From positions 62,252,171 to 62,316,170 of the forward strand of contig CM055101.1 of assembly GCA_029204225.1 (NCBI GenBank): DNA of 64,000 nucleotides, given 5' to 3'. How positions within the stretch are numbered: position 1 is the first letter of the stretch; every line of letters begins with the position of its first letter. Source of the stretch: Diphasiastrum complanatum (Eukaryota > Streptophyta > Lycopodiopsida > Lycopodiales > Lycopodiaceae). Below the pieces are notes generated by a model. That model saw only the letters and a program-made list of their open reading frames with translations. It did not search any database and was not told where the DNA came from. Below are positions 1 to 10,945 of the stretch, piece after piece. The translations under genes were made by a program, and so were the position numbers.

Positions 1-34
1 ATATATATATATATATATATATAAATATATATAT
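1..34. repeat. AT dinucleotide repeat flanking the hAT element
   Basis: Near-perfect (AT)n run at the window edge. Its last eight bases (27-34) match the eight bases after the far end of the hAT element (11573-11580), so they are read as the target duplication. A dinucleotide repeat makes that weaker evidence than a unique 8-mer. Confidence 0.8.
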
Positions 35-97
35 CATAGGTCCGACGGATCCCAGTACCACGGTACCATGTTGGTACCGCGGTACCACAATATAATA
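35..97. repeat. Left hAT terminus with GGTACC subterminal array
   Basis: CATAG terminus followed within 60 bp by three exact GGTACC hexamers and degenerate copies, alternating with CGCGG and CCACGG. Closely spaced subterminal motifs are the usual binding sites of hAT transposases; that role is inferred here. Confidence 0.6.
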
Positions 98-568
98 TAT
101 TATTTAATATTTAATATTTTTTTAAATTTGTTTTAACCTAATGCCACCTTGAATGCTGCCCCTTGTGGTAGCATGACCGTCCCCGACAGGCAGCGACTAC
201 TAGACACCTACGGGCCGCGGCTCGTGGCAGGGGAGAACACCATTTCGGAGGGCATTCTCCGATGTTGCACCGCTCCTTATGTGGCTGACCCAGAGTTGAT
301 GCCTGCTTGGCTGGCACGCACGAGGAGAGGGAGTGCATCCTCCTCCGGTCCCTTTGTCCCTCATCCCCCTCAGACAGTGGATCCCGTCCCATCGCGTCCG
401 CCAGTTGCCACTACGGTTCCACCACCACCCACTGTTGCTCGCACTCCACCAGTCTACGACTTTCTCATGGACTCTCCGCCCACTGAGCAGGCCCAAGATG
501 CTATTGGGCGGGCCTTCGAGCATGTGGAAGAGATTTCTTATTCCTTCCCTTCCCATCCAGATGACCTC

Positions 569-573
569 CTCAG
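569..573. repeat. 5' target-site duplication of the Copia element (CTCAG)
   Basis: CTCAG directly precedes the 5' LTR and recurs directly after the 3' LTR (6420-6424). Five base pairs is the normal Copia duplication, and removing one copy joins the two halves of the hAT N-terminal coding region. Confidence 0.95.
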
Positions 574-1223
574 TGTGAAAGATTCAACTAGTTTCATCAC
601 ATTTTGCAATATTTCCATATTTGGCATATTGAGGCCAAAACTTGTTTTAGACGTAGAGGTTGACTTTTCAAAGTTCATTAGTCTAAATTTCATTTGAATA
701 AACACTTTTTGAAAGTGTGGGAAAGATAGAATGCGAGTTTGAGTAGATTCAATTTGAATAAGTTGGGTACATTGAATCTAGACCCAAAATTGGTAGGGTT
801 AGCATTTTGGTGGGAAAGCCAAGTGGCCAAATAGGGTTTGGACCTGCTATAAAAGGATGTAACTCGTGGAGAGAGTCATCTTCTCTCTTCTCTATCTCAT
901 TTCATGCTTATACATGGTTCTCTTGGGTTCTACTATCCATTGGTGCACTATCTTGGTGATTGCTTGCAATTCTATGTGTAGAATGATCTATATTTGTTAT
1001 TTTTGGATCCACACGTGTGAAATACAGTAGCTTGTTGGTTTTTTATGGATAGCAACAGTACATAATCATTTCATTCAAGTTTGATCAAGTTCTATTAGTG
1101 TTTGCATCTCAAATTGTGTGTAGATGCTGATTTTTCTACATTGGTGAAATTGGTAGTGTATTTCTCTTTCTAACCAAAGATCATTCAAGTAGATTGGATC
1201 TTAAGGATCTGAAATCTTTCACA
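574..1223 (+). repeat. Copia 5' LTR (650 bp)
   Basis: Begins TGTGAAAGATT and ends AATCTTTCACA, so the outer bases form a perfect inverted repeat. A TATA box (TATAAAA) lies at about 848-854, followed by a pyrimidine-rich TCTTCTCTCTTC leader. It also supplies a premature end to the upstream hAT reading frame, which stops at 697 inside the LTR. Confidence 0.97.
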
Positions 1224-1235
1224 TGGTATCAGAGC
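1224..1235 (+). other. Primer-binding site for initiator tRNA-Met
   Basis: TGGTATCAGAGC starts at the first base after the 5' LTR. This is the standard plant Copia primer-binding site, complementary to the 3' end of initiator tRNA-Met. Confidence 0.95.
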
Positions 1236-1823
1236 TTGTGTTTCAGGTTATGAAGGAGGAAATCAGATCTATCAATGATTTGGTGAAGATATCAAGTCTA
1301 GAGCATGCTAGAGAGGATTCTACACCAAAATCGGATTTTTTGCTTTTGTAGATTGGATCTTTTGTAGTTCAAAACACTAAATAGGTCAATATACTTGTTC
1401 AATTCCGTTTTTTGAATTCACATGCTGGATTCGGCTGATTTTTGGATCATTGGTTCAACCTAAGTGGTGGCTTATAGATTGCATATCAATTTTTCAGCAT
1501 TTGCATGTAGATTTGGAATAGTCAATTTTTTGTGATTTTGTCAAAACCCTAATTTTGATTGGATCTCTAGATAGTGAGGTTGCTGGACTTCATTTGAGTG
1601 TATTTCAATCTTAGGAAGTGGCAAAATTCATTAGATTGAGGATAGATCATAGGTTGATCAAGATTCCATGATTCTATGTGTTGATTTGCTTGGATAAGTG
1701 CTAGAAGAGAATTTGTGAGATAGTTTCAAATCTTGGTGATTTCTTTTGAAAGCATTTGTTGTTGTTCAAACGAGTGCTTTGTACATTGAAATAGGTTGAA
1801 AGAGAAGATCATGTCATTGCTAC
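1236..1823 (+). other. Copia untranslated leader
   Basis: About 590 bp between the primer-binding site and the first gag ATG, with stops in all frames and no recognised motif. A degenerate relative of its last part can be seen on the minus strand at 63180-63420. Confidence 0.7.
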
Positions 1824-2960
1824 ATGGCAACCTCAATTGGAGTCATGTTGGAAGCCAATGATAGGCTTACCTCAAGCAGCTATTCATTATGGAAAGTGAG
1901 GATGGAGTCACTTCTTGAGATGAATGATGTTTTGGATATTGTTGTAGGTTTGGAGGAGAGACCAGCAACACAACAAGATCAATTGAGGTATGACAAGAGG
2001 GCCAAGAAGGCTCTACACATGATAAAGATGAATGTTACCAATGAACTTCTCAAGGAAATTGGTAAGTGCACATCATCTTTGGAAGCTTGGAATTCATTGA
2101 CGAAGCTTTATGAATCCAAGTCTACTTCTAGAGTGTTGACTCTAAGAAGGCAAATCTTTTCTTGTTTGCAAAAGAATGAAGAAAGTCCAAGTACTTTTGT
2201 TTTGAGAATGAAAGCATTGAATGATGAGTTAGCTTGCATAGATGAAAGCATTAAGGAAGGAGAGCTTATTCGTGATTCTTAATGGCTTGTTGGATGCTCA
2301 TGCTAACATTGTTCAAAGTATTGCTGTTCAAAAGACTTTGCCAAGTTTGATGGATCTTCAAGAGATCTTGATCAATGAGGAATATAGGCTTCAAGCAAGA
2401 GGTGGATCTTCATCGACACTTCAAGAGGATGCTATGTTCACAAAGGGCAAATTCAAGGGCAAAACCAAAATCAAGTGGTCTAAAGGGCTAGATCAAGTGG
2501 ATGCTTCTTCAAGTGGCAAAAAGAAGGATAGATCAAAGCTCAAGTGCTTCTATTGTGGCATCAAAGGACACTTTGCAAGTGAGTGCTACAAGAAGAAGAG
2601 AGATCAAGGAGACAAGCAAGGTAATCTTACTTTTGATGAGGATGGTTTGGATGTGCAAGATGCAAATGATGATGCTTTTGTGATGTCTTCATGTATGCTT
2701 GCTAATGATGGAGATCTAGATCCTTGGTGGATCGATAGTGGAGCAAGTTCACACATGACCTTTCACAAAGAGTACTTCACTTCTTTGTTGGCATATGGAG
2801 ATGACAAGAGGGTGATCTACACGGCCAATGATGGTGAGTGTGCAATCAAAAGGATTGGCACAATTCTTATTTCTCTCTCTACAAATACGAATGTTCATTT
2901 GGAGGATGTCTTGTTTATTCCATCTATTACCAAGAATTTGCTTAGTGTGAGTCAAATGCT
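1824..2960 (+). pseudogene. Copia gag and protease region, frameshifted
   Basis: The first part (1824 to about 2275) is a Copia gag of the UBN2/DUF4219 type, with NDRLTSSSYSLWKVRMESLL near its N terminus. The frame then breaks: the first reading frame stops at 2282 and the homologous sequence continues in another frame. The second part has a CX2CX4HX4C zinc knuckle (2545-2586) for RNA binding and an aspartic protease site, WWIDSGASSHM, with the DSG at 2734-2742. A second frame break near 2965-2978 separates it from integrase. Both breaks look like small indels rather than programmed frameshift sites. Confidence 0.9.
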
Positions 2961-2977
2961 AAGTAAGGTCCTCGGAG

Positions 2978-5587
2978 GTGGAGTTTGATGGAGATGATTG
3001 TTTGATCAAAAGGAAGGATGTCTTGATTGGAAAAGGTAAAAGGCAAGGGAAGTTGTTCAAACTTGATGCTTGTGTTATTGCTAACCAAGTTGGATGTGTT
3101 GCAAGGGAGCAAATTTCTATTCAAGAGGTTTGGCACAAAAGGATGGGACACCTCAACTTCAAGTCATTGGAGGTAATGGCAAGGAAGAAGGTTGTGATTG
3201 GTCTTCCAAGTTCCTTAAGTAATGACAAGCATGTTTGTGAGTCTTGTGCTTTGTCTAAGTCACATAGACTACCTTATACTAGATCTATTTCTAGATCTAC
3301 AAAGCCTTTTCGGCTTGTACATTCAAATATTCATGGATTCACTACAATTAGCAATAGTGAAGCTAAGATGTATGTAACATTCATTGATGATTTTAGTAGA
3401 TTTTGTTGGATCTATCTACTAAAGAGCAAGGATGAAGTGTATGATGTCTTTGTCAAGTTCAAGAATGCAAGGGAGAACCAATTTTCCACAAAGATCAAGT
3501 GCTCGAGAGGTGACAATGGTGGTGAGTACATATCTAACAAGTTCAAGGCCTTTTGTGATGAGCATGGGATCAAGAGGGAGTATACAACATCAAGGATCCC
3601 ACAACAAAATGGAGTGGCTGAAAGGAAGAATAGAACTTTATGTGAAAGTGCTAAAGCTATGAGGTTAAGTGCTAATCTTGACAAACCATTTTGGGATCAA
3701 GCTTTGTTGTGTGCCAATTTCTTGTGCAATAGGTGGCCGAGTGCTATTTTGGATGGAAGGACACCTTTTGAGATGCTATTCAAGAGGAGGCCGAGTGTCA
3801 ACTTTCTAAGAAACTTTGGATGCACATGCTATGTCAACATTACTCTTGATGATAGGACCAAGGAGGATGCATCTTTAAGAAGAGGTATTTTTGTTGGATA
3901 TAGTGAGGTGAGTAAAGCCTACAAGGTTTACATTCCTTCTACTAACAAAGTGATTGTTGGTAGAGATGTCATTTTTTATGAGGGAAACATTCCAAAGGTG
4001 TCTTCAAGCATGATTGATGGTAAAGTAGATGGATCTAACATTCTTGATGTTGATGAGAAGGATCCTACTTTGGATGGTGGTGATGATGGACCTTCATCAA
4101 GTCAAAAGCCAAGGAGAACATCAAGAGATAGACAAGTACCTTCAAGGCTCACATATGATCAAAAGGGTAAGCAAGTAGTTTCTGGAAATTATGTTGCTTT
4201 CCTAACCTCTTTGGATGAGCCTACAAGTGTAGATCAAGCAAGGAAAGAAGAGGAGTGGATCCAAGCAATGGATCTTGAGTATCAAGCTTTTATGAAGAAT
4301 GGAACATGGAGATTGGTGGAGTTGCCTAAGGACAAGAAAGCTATTGGATGCAAATGGATCTTCAAGGTGAAGACAAACCAAGATGGATCTATCAACAAGT
4401 ACAAGGCAAGGTTAGTGGGAAAAGGATATGCTCAACAACAAGGAATTGACTATGATGAGACCTTTGCACCCGTGGCAAAGATGGTAAGCATTCGAGTCAT
4501 CATTTCACTTGCTACAATTTATGGATGGGATCTATGGCAAATGGACATTTCAAATGCATTCTTGAATGGTGATCTTGAGGAGGAAGTATACATGGAGCAA
4601 CCCGAGAGCTACATCTCATCAACAAAGCCAAATCATGTGTGTCTTCTACAAAAGAGTTTGTATGGCCTTAAGCAAGCACCAAGGAGTTGGTATGCTAAGC
4701 TTAACACTTTTTTACTCTCTCAAGGCTTTGCTATGAGTGAGTATGATCATTCACTTTATTATAGGTTTGCTGGAAATGATGTTACCATCTTGCTAATCTA
4801 TGTGGATGATATCATCTTGAGTGGTGGAGACAATCAAGATGTGGAAGATATCAAGAATGCTCTTAAGAAGGAGTTTGAGGTGCATGATCTTGGTAATTTG
4901 CATTACATTTTAGAAATAGAAGTCATTAGATCTTCTCAATCTACTTTCATTTGTCAAGAGAAGTATGCTAATTCTATTCTAGAAAGATTTCATATGGTAG
5001 ATGCAAAAGCTATTGATACACCTATGGAGTCTCATGTAAAGCTTACTATAAGAGGTAATGAAAGATCCTTCAAGGACATTACTCTCTATAGAAAGCTAGT
5101 TGGTTCACTCATCTATCTAACTATTACTAGACCTGATCTAAGCTATTGTGTTGGAAGATTGAGTCAATTCATGCAAGATCCTAGTGAGGAGCATTGGAAG
5201 CTAGGAAAGCGAGTTTTGAGGTACATCATTGGAACTCGAGATTTTGGCATATTGTATGAGGGATCATCACCTAATCTTTTTGGATTTTCAGATTCGGACT
5301 ATGCTGGAGATGTAATGGATAGGAAATCCATTAGTTCTTATTGTATTTTCATAGGTGATGGAGCTATATCATGGATGTCAAAGAAACAAGCCACTATCTC
5401 ATTGTCATCTAGTGAGGCTGAGTACAAAGCTCTTACACATTGCACAAAGGAGATGGTATGGATCAAGAGGATGATCAAGGATCTTCACTTGCTGGATTTT
5501 TCAGAGAGCCCAATCATCTTTTGTGACAATCAATCAGCCCAAAGAATGGCATCCAATCCTATCTTTCATGCTGAGCAAGCATATTGA
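2978..5587 (+). CDS. Copia integrase, reverse transcriptase and RNase H (truncated polyprotein)
   Basis: An open stretch of 869 codons. Order: an HHCC integrase head (WHKRMGHLNF, then CESCALSK); the integrase core with its D-D-E residues in FIDDFSRF, RGDNGGEY and NGVAERKNR; reverse transcriptase (YKARLVGKGYAQQQGIDY, FAPVAKMVSIR, LYGLKQAPRSWYAKL and the YVDD catalytic box near 4800); and RNase H (SDSDYAGD, SSSEAEYKAL, CDNQSAQ). These enzymes copy the RNA to cDNA and insert it. The start at 2978 is only the first ATG after the break, not a natural start. The frame is lost near 5575, before the RNase H C terminus. Confidence 0.93.
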   Translation: MEFDGDDCLIKRKDVLIGKGKRQGKLFKLDACVIANQVGCVAREQISIQEVWHKRMGHLNFKSLEVMARKKVVIGLPSSLSNDKHVCESCALSKSHRLPYTRSISRSTKPFRLVHSNIHGFTTISNSEAKMYVTFIDDFSRFCWIYLLKSKDEVYDVFVKFKNARENQFSTKIKCSRGDNGGEYISNKFKAFCDEHGIKREYTTSRIPQQNGVAERKNRTLCESAKAMRLSANLDKPFWDQALLCANFLCNRWPSAILDGRTPFEMLFKRRPSVNFLRNFGCTCYVNITLDDRTKEDASLRRGIFVGYSEVSKAYKVYIPSTNKVIVGRDVIFYEGNIPKVSSSMIDGKVDGSNILDVDEKDPTLDGGDDGPSSSQKPRRTSRDRQVPSRLTYDQKGKQVVSGNYVAFLTSLDEPTSVDQARKEEEWIQAMDLEYQAFMKNGTWRLVELPKDKKAIGCKWIFKVKTNQDGSINKYKARLVGKGYAQQQGIDYDETFAPVAKMVSIRVIISLATIYGWDLWQMDISNAFLNGDLEEEVYMEQPESYISSTKPNHVCLLQKSLYGLKQAPRSWYAKLNTFLLSQGFAMSEYDHSLYYRFAGNDVTILLIYVDDIILSGGDNQDVEDIKNALKKEFEVHDLGNLHYILEIEVIRSSQSTFICQEKYANSILERFHMVDAKAIDTPMESHVKLTIRGNERSFKDITLYRKLVGSLIYLTITRPDLSYCVGRLSQFMQDPSEEHWKLGKRVLRYIIGTRDFGILYEGSSPNLFGFSDSDYAGDVMDRKSISSYCIFIGDGAISWMSKKQATISLSSSEAEYKALTHCTKEMVWIKRMIKDLHLLDFSESPIIFCDNQSAQRMASNPIFHAEQAY

Positions 5588-5774
5588 GATACAATATCAT
5601 TTTGTGAGGGAGCGAGTCATTGCAAAGGAGGTGGAGTTTCAACATGTGTCTTCAAGGGAATGTGTAGCTGATATCTTCACCAAAGCATTGGGAAAAGACT
5701 TGTTCATGAAGCATAGGACTTCACTTGGAGTATTATCAAAGTCTATGCTAAAACTAGTTGAAGAGAGAGTGTGA
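5570..5774 (+). pseudogene. Copia RNase H C-terminal tail, out of frame
   Basis: Homology continues after the break near 5575 with SKHIEIQYHFVRERV and ADIFTKALGKDLF, the usual end of a Copia RNase H. It terminates at the start of the 3' LTR. Confidence 0.85.
5760..5769 (+). other. Copia polypurine tract
   Basis: GAAGAGAGAG abuts the TG that opens the 3' LTR. Purine tracts here prime plus-strand DNA synthesis. A degenerate version survives next to the minus-strand LTR at 61918. Confidence 0.85.
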
Positions 5775-6419
5775 AAGATTCAATTAGTTTCATCACATTT
5801 TGCAATATTTTCATATTTGGCATATTGAGGCCAAAACTTGTTTTAGACTTAGAGGTTGACTTTTCAAAGTTCATTAGTCTAAATTTCATTTGAATAAACA
5901 CTTTTTGAAAGTGTGGGAAAGATAGAATGCGAGTTTGAGTAGACTCAATTTGAATAAGTTGGGTACATTGAATCTAGACCCAAAATTGGTAGGGTTAGCA
6001 TTTTGGTGGGAAAGCCAAGTGGCCAAATAGGGTTTGGACCTGTTATAAAAGGATGTAACTCGTGGAGAGAGTCATCTTCTCTCTTCTCTATCTCATTTCA
6101 TGCTTATACATGGTTCTCTTGGGTTCTACTATCCATTGGTGCACTATCTTGGTGATTGCTTGCAATTCTATGTGTAGAATGATCTATATTTGTTATTTTT
6201 GGATCCACACGTGTGAAAGACAGTAGCTTGTTGGTTTTGTATGGACAGCAATAGTACATAATCATTTCATTCAAGTTTGATCAAGTTCTATTAGTGTTTG
6301 CATCTCAAATTGTGTGTAGATGCTGATTTTTCTACATTGGTGAAATTGGTAGTGTATTTCTCTTTCTAATCAAAGATCATTCAAGTAGATTGGATCTTAA
6401 GGATCTGAAATCTTTCACA
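5770..6419 (+). repeat. Copia 3' LTR (650 bp)
   Basis: Same length as the 5' LTR and aligned without gaps. About ten substitutions were seen, seven of them C/T changes. It ends at 6419, followed by the second CTCAG. Confidence 0.97.
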
Positions 6420-9400
6420 CTCAGCCAACAGTTTTCGTACCCCATGCCAGATGTTGCCCCTCCACCAGTGCACCCCACCTATGCTGCTGCACCCATCCCT
6501 GCCAGTGCATCCCACTCTCTCCATTCCACGTCTACAGCCGATGCATCCACAAGTGCCCAGCCTGTCGCGTCATCATCCATTCCCGTCACGGTTGGTGCAC
6601 CGTGCTGGAGGTCCACCACCCGTCGCCCACCAGGGAGAGCCCTTGTGCAGCAGACCATTCGCGGTGCGCATCAGCCGCACATGGACAAAGAGGCCACACA
6701 GGCCGTGGCCAGTCTGATTTACGAGCTGAACCTGCCCTTTGCCATCACCGACTCTAAGCCCTTCAGAAGGGCCTTCCGCCTTGCACAGTCTGTCAGCCCT
6801 AGCTGGAGAGTCCCTAGTTCAGAGGTTGTCCGCACACACATGCTGAGGGATAGGGTCGAGTCCTTGTCTAGAGAGATGGAGCCTCTACATCGGCAATGGG
6901 CCACTTATGGTTGCAGCATCATGTCCGATGACTGGACTGATGTTAGGAGAAGGCCGATCCTCAACATACTGGTCTCCAGTTGCATGGGCACACAGTTTTT
7001 TAGGGCAGTGGATTGCAGCAGGGGGGGGAGAGTCATATTTGCAGAGTTCATGTTTGATGTCATCAGGTCTTCCATCCTAGCCATAGGCCCACAACATGTC
7101 GTCACGGTGGTGACGGACAATGCCATGAACTGCATTCAGATGGGTGTACTGCTAGAGGCCGAGTTCCCTCATATTGTTCATACCCCCTGTGCAGCCCACC
7201 GGCATAGACCTTCTGATGGAGGACATTGGAGCACTTCCCTGGGTTAGAGCCATCGTCCGGGAGGCCCTCTTCCTGGTGACTTTTGTCACCAAAAAGAGGC
7301 GTGTTCTTGCCATGTTTCGGGTGTTCAGCCATCTGGACCTCCGTAAGCCAGCCCCCACACGCTTTGCATTCGACTTGGTGATCATCGATCGTTTGATCAG
7401 GTGCAGGGCCCAGCTTCTACAAATGGTTGCCAGTGATCTTTGGGGTGCCAGTACATTTCCGCACACTGAGGATGAGGAGCACTTTTCTTCCACAGTGAGG
7501 GGAGACCAGTTCTGGAGGGATGCACAGACATTGTCAGGACTGCTTCGACCACTCTACATTGTGCTCCGCATGGCTGACAGCGAGGGGTCGACACTTGGAC
7601 TGGTGTATGAGCTCATGGACCGGATTGGACAGTTCCTGCAGTTGCCCATCTTGCAGCCAGAGAGGTAAGCGGTACAGTGTTGTAATTGACCTTTATCTTT
7701 TCAGTACTTGCTAGTTTGTTTTTATGTCAATGCTAAGTTTTTTCGTAATGCCCTAAACCACATGCCCCTCACCTGCAGGATGACAGAGCTGAAGTTCATC
7801 TGGGAGACGCGGTAGAACTACTTCCACAAGAGTATCCACAGCGTTGCACACATACTGCATCCCCTCTTCCTCTCTCCGACACAGATCACAGACAGGGAGC
7901 TCGAGGCCGATTGGCTTTAGTACATTCACAGAGTGGGTCCACACATGGGTTTGGATCCTATTAGGCTCATGGAGGAGCTCGTTGCATTTCGTTTCGGCAT
8001 GGGCACATTCGGCCACCCGGCTATCCAGGATCCAGAGAGGAGGCAACTACCCATTACCTGGTGGACCATGTTCGGTAGCACATACCCATCTATACAGCGT
8101 CTTGCACTGCGTGTCCTTTCTCAGGTATGCATCTCATTTTATCCTCCATTTTTGTGTTTCGTTGAAGTTCCACCTCTGCCACAATGTGCTGAAGTATTTC
8201 AATGCACGCACCACAAGACTGTGCTGCCTCCGTGTGTGAGCGTAATTGGAGCACATGGGCACTCATTCACACGAGGAGAAGAAACCGGTTGTCAGTGAGT
8301 CAGTTGGAGCGGTTGGTGTTCTGTAGCACCAATGCACGTCTCGCCAGGAGACTTCTGACCATTACGAGCGCATTGCAGGTGATAAGCTAATCTTTCATAG
8401 CATGTTGGTTGACTTCTGGTATGTTGGTTTCATTACTTGATAAAGTTGTCTCTCTGACATGCAAATTTTAAACCTTGCAGACGAAGATATCAGATTTGGA
8501 GCACCAGGTTGACTTGCCTACGGACAACACCCATCCCATGCCTGCAGATGACCTGGGCACACAGTTGATGGCAGAGAGAGAGAGCTTGGGCTTGAGCACA
8601 GAGAGCCCTCATTGTATGAGGCAGATGAGCCACTGTCAGAGGATGAGCATGATGAGGATGATCCCATTCGGGTTGTGTTTGCCAGACCAGAGAGGGATGA
8701 GGCAGATTATATAGGTGCAAGGCACACGCCACAGGCAGGGGTCACAGGTGCATCACGTCGCAGAGGTGGGACACATGGCACACGTTATACCAGCAGACAG
8801 GTAGGGCACACAGGGGGGGGCGGTGGCATACCTACCTATGTCGACATGATGGAGGAGGCTCTTGATAGAGGGCGGAGTGGTTTAGATGTTGGTCCCGCAG
8901 ATGTTTGGATGCGTGCAGCACAGAGTCATGGTCGTTACTACGACAACATACCAGAGGAGGCACCTGATGACTTTCATTGCACAGATTGGGAGGCCATGCA
9001 AGGTCTACAGGGTGCACATGATGAGGCACGGGATGAGGCTTGGGTTGATTCAGGGGTTGGTGCACAAGATGATTCAGAAGTTGGTGCATAGGATGATTTA
9101 GAGACAGGTGCACAGGATGAGTCCCAGAGCCCAGAGCATTTGTATTCGGATGCCCAGCTGGCCGACTTGGTTGCCACATTGGATTCAGAGGCCCAGCAAA
9201 TGCCGAGTGTCAGGGCGCCCCCATCATCTCTTGCCAACATGCCATACACATAGTCCCAACCAGAGCAGCCGCATGAGGTGCCTACAGTTCCTCCAGCTTC
9301 TCAGAGGGTGTATGTGCGTCACACAGCTCCTCCAGTGCCACCGATGCCATTTAGGCCTGCAGCCCCTCCATCGCTGTCCACTTCTGCTGCACCAGGTCTC

Positions 9401-10059
9401 CATGGCAAGCCACCATCTGTGCCCAGGTTTTCTCTTGCAGCGCCCACATCCACAGTGGCTCCTCCAGTGGCAGCACCCACGTCACATCCTCCTCCTTTGG
9501 CAGCACCCAGAATGTACCAGTACCGGCCACTACATCGCCCCTTTCAGTACATATCGCCTCTGTACTCGCTCCTGCAGCAGCCCCACGGGCACACACTCCA
9601 CGAGCTCATCCTCCTCGCTCAGGTGCATAGGGAGTTCCCTCTTTTGCTTCCCTATCCCAGCTGGCCTCAGCTTGGGCCCAGCCTAGCCAGCCAGGTGATT
9701 TGCATGGGGGTGACGAGGCATTGGCAGCTCCTCTTGTCCGCAAGAGACCAAGAAGGCCCAAGGGTGCACCGAACAAGAAAGGCAAGGCACAAAAACTGCC
9801 ATGGAGGAGAGGACGACCACGCAGGGCTCCAGGTACAGGTGGAGGTGCAGTATCACAACCAGTTGGAGCAGGTGTTGTTGGTTTGGCCTGCTTGGGGGCT
9901 GATGCGAAGGCTGATTGGGAGGATGAGAATGACGAGTCTTCCCCCTCGGATACACAGCCCATGCCAGTTCCAGACAGGCAGAGATATCGGCTGCGAGAGT
10001 CAGCTCGGGGCCCTGAGTTGTCTCCAGAGCATTCGTCTGAGTCAGAGCTAGAGCATTGA

Positions 10060-10579
10060 TTGTGGCTCTGTTGTTTTAGTTTCAGTAGTTTGTCTCTAGC
10101 AGACGGTCTACCATTGTACTCAGATGATTTTTCACATTATATACAGTGTTTGGCCTACATTATTTGCTGCACATTGTGCGTATGTCGCTATGTACATGTG
10201 ATGCTTTATTTTATGTCGAATTCTATGTGCGTGTGTGAATCCTATTTTCATTTAATTTCGTTTGAAGTGAATGCTAGCTTCACATATATGCACCTACATC
10301 ATGAGCACAACAATCACCCGTACACCCCAAACGACATTTCATAAACACATGTAATACATATGCATTTAAAAAAATTACAGACATTGCATCTTACATGACC
10401 AGGCTCGCGTTGCACAAAAAACAACTATGTATATATTCAACCGTTGTATCAGGATAACATCACATATACTGTCATTTTTTTAAACAGCCATCTAGTTATT
10501 TGTTGCACCATAAACTGTCGAAAACTACATAGCAACAGTCCGTCACATACGGCTGGACCTTATCTATTCTAAACATCCC
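10060..10579. other. Convergent intergenic spacer inside the hAT element
   Basis: About 520 bp between the end of the transposase frame and the end of the minus-strand ORF. AT-rich, with no coding similarity noted; presumably the shared 3' region of the two convergent genes. Confidence 0.5.
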
Positions 10580-10945
10580 TCACTGATCCTCCACCGACTC
10601 CTCGCCCTCGTCTGGTGCATTGTTTTGTTGCTCTTGCTCTGTCTCCCGGTTAGCCCGAGCTGCCTCCTGGTTAGCCCGACGTCTGGCCGCCCTTTCCTTG
10701 ACCATGATGAGCTACCGTTGTGTGAAATACATTCCGATCTGCTCATCCAGATCCAGCTCGACAGCAGGGACAGGATCCACAGCGGGGGCGAGTGGCTCCG
10801 GTTCCGGATTTCTCTGTCGAGTCTGTCGCAACATCTCTCGGATATCTGCCTCTTGCTTCAGATGCCTCTCATTGTGCCTTCAGATATTTTCCTCAAGCTT
10901 CCTCCTGGCTTCGCCCTCGGGCTTCGGTGGTATGCGCTCTGCCAT
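10580..10945 (-). pseudogene. Second ORF of the hAT element, charged coiled-coil-like protein, decayed
   Basis: Read on the minus strand from an ATG at 10945 to a TGA at 10580-10582: 121 codons with two internal stops (TGA at 10880-10882, TAG at 10712-10714). The frame is also open upstream of the ATG for about 20 codons (ERVFKGHGAVRRRS). The composition is Arg/Glu/Gln-rich: RIPPKPEGEARRKLEEN, then EADIREMLRQTRQRN, then ERAARRRANQEAAR. It weakly resembles the charged C-terminal regions of plant SANT/NAM-associated transposon accessory proteins, but no family can be claimed. Codon-like GC content matches the transposase gene. Confidence 0.45.

Larger units (their letters stand above)
574..6419 (+). 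mobile_element. Full-length Ty1/Copia LTR retrotransposon nested in the hAT transposase gene
   Basis: Two 650-bp LTRs, a primer-binding site, a gag-pol region in Copia order (gag, protease, integrase, RT, RNase H), a polypurine tract and a 5-bp CTCAG duplication. By eye the LTRs differ at about ten positions with no indels, so this is the youngest insertion in the window. Three frame breaks (about 2275, 2970 and 5575) disrupt the polyprotein, so this copy could not make its own proteins. Related, older LTRs lie at 37595, 48759 and 61340, showing a long-lived family. Confidence 0.97.
149..10059 (+). pseudogene. hAT-family transposase (DUF659 plus hAT C-terminal dimerisation domain), broken and interrupted
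   Basis: The N-terminal part (149-573) is cut by the Copia element and resumes at 6425. At about 6690-7200 is a DUF659 region: an LPFAITDSKPFRR block, CSIMSDDWTDVRRRP, VVTVVTDNAMN and TPCAAH. A frameshift near 7198 separates TPCAAH from the following IDLLMEDIG. The hAT dimerisation region follows (WWTMFG near 8060, then CERNWSTW and HTRRRNRL at 8235-8290). Introns with GT-AG ends are visible at 7665-7778 and 8379-8480; one beginning at 8125 has an unclear acceptor. In-frame TAG stops lie at 7813, 7918, 9089 and 9251. The tail is proline-rich and acidic and ends with a basic AT-hook-like RRGRPRR near 9815. No BED zinc finger was recognised at the N terminus. Exon ends are approximate. Confidence 0.75.
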
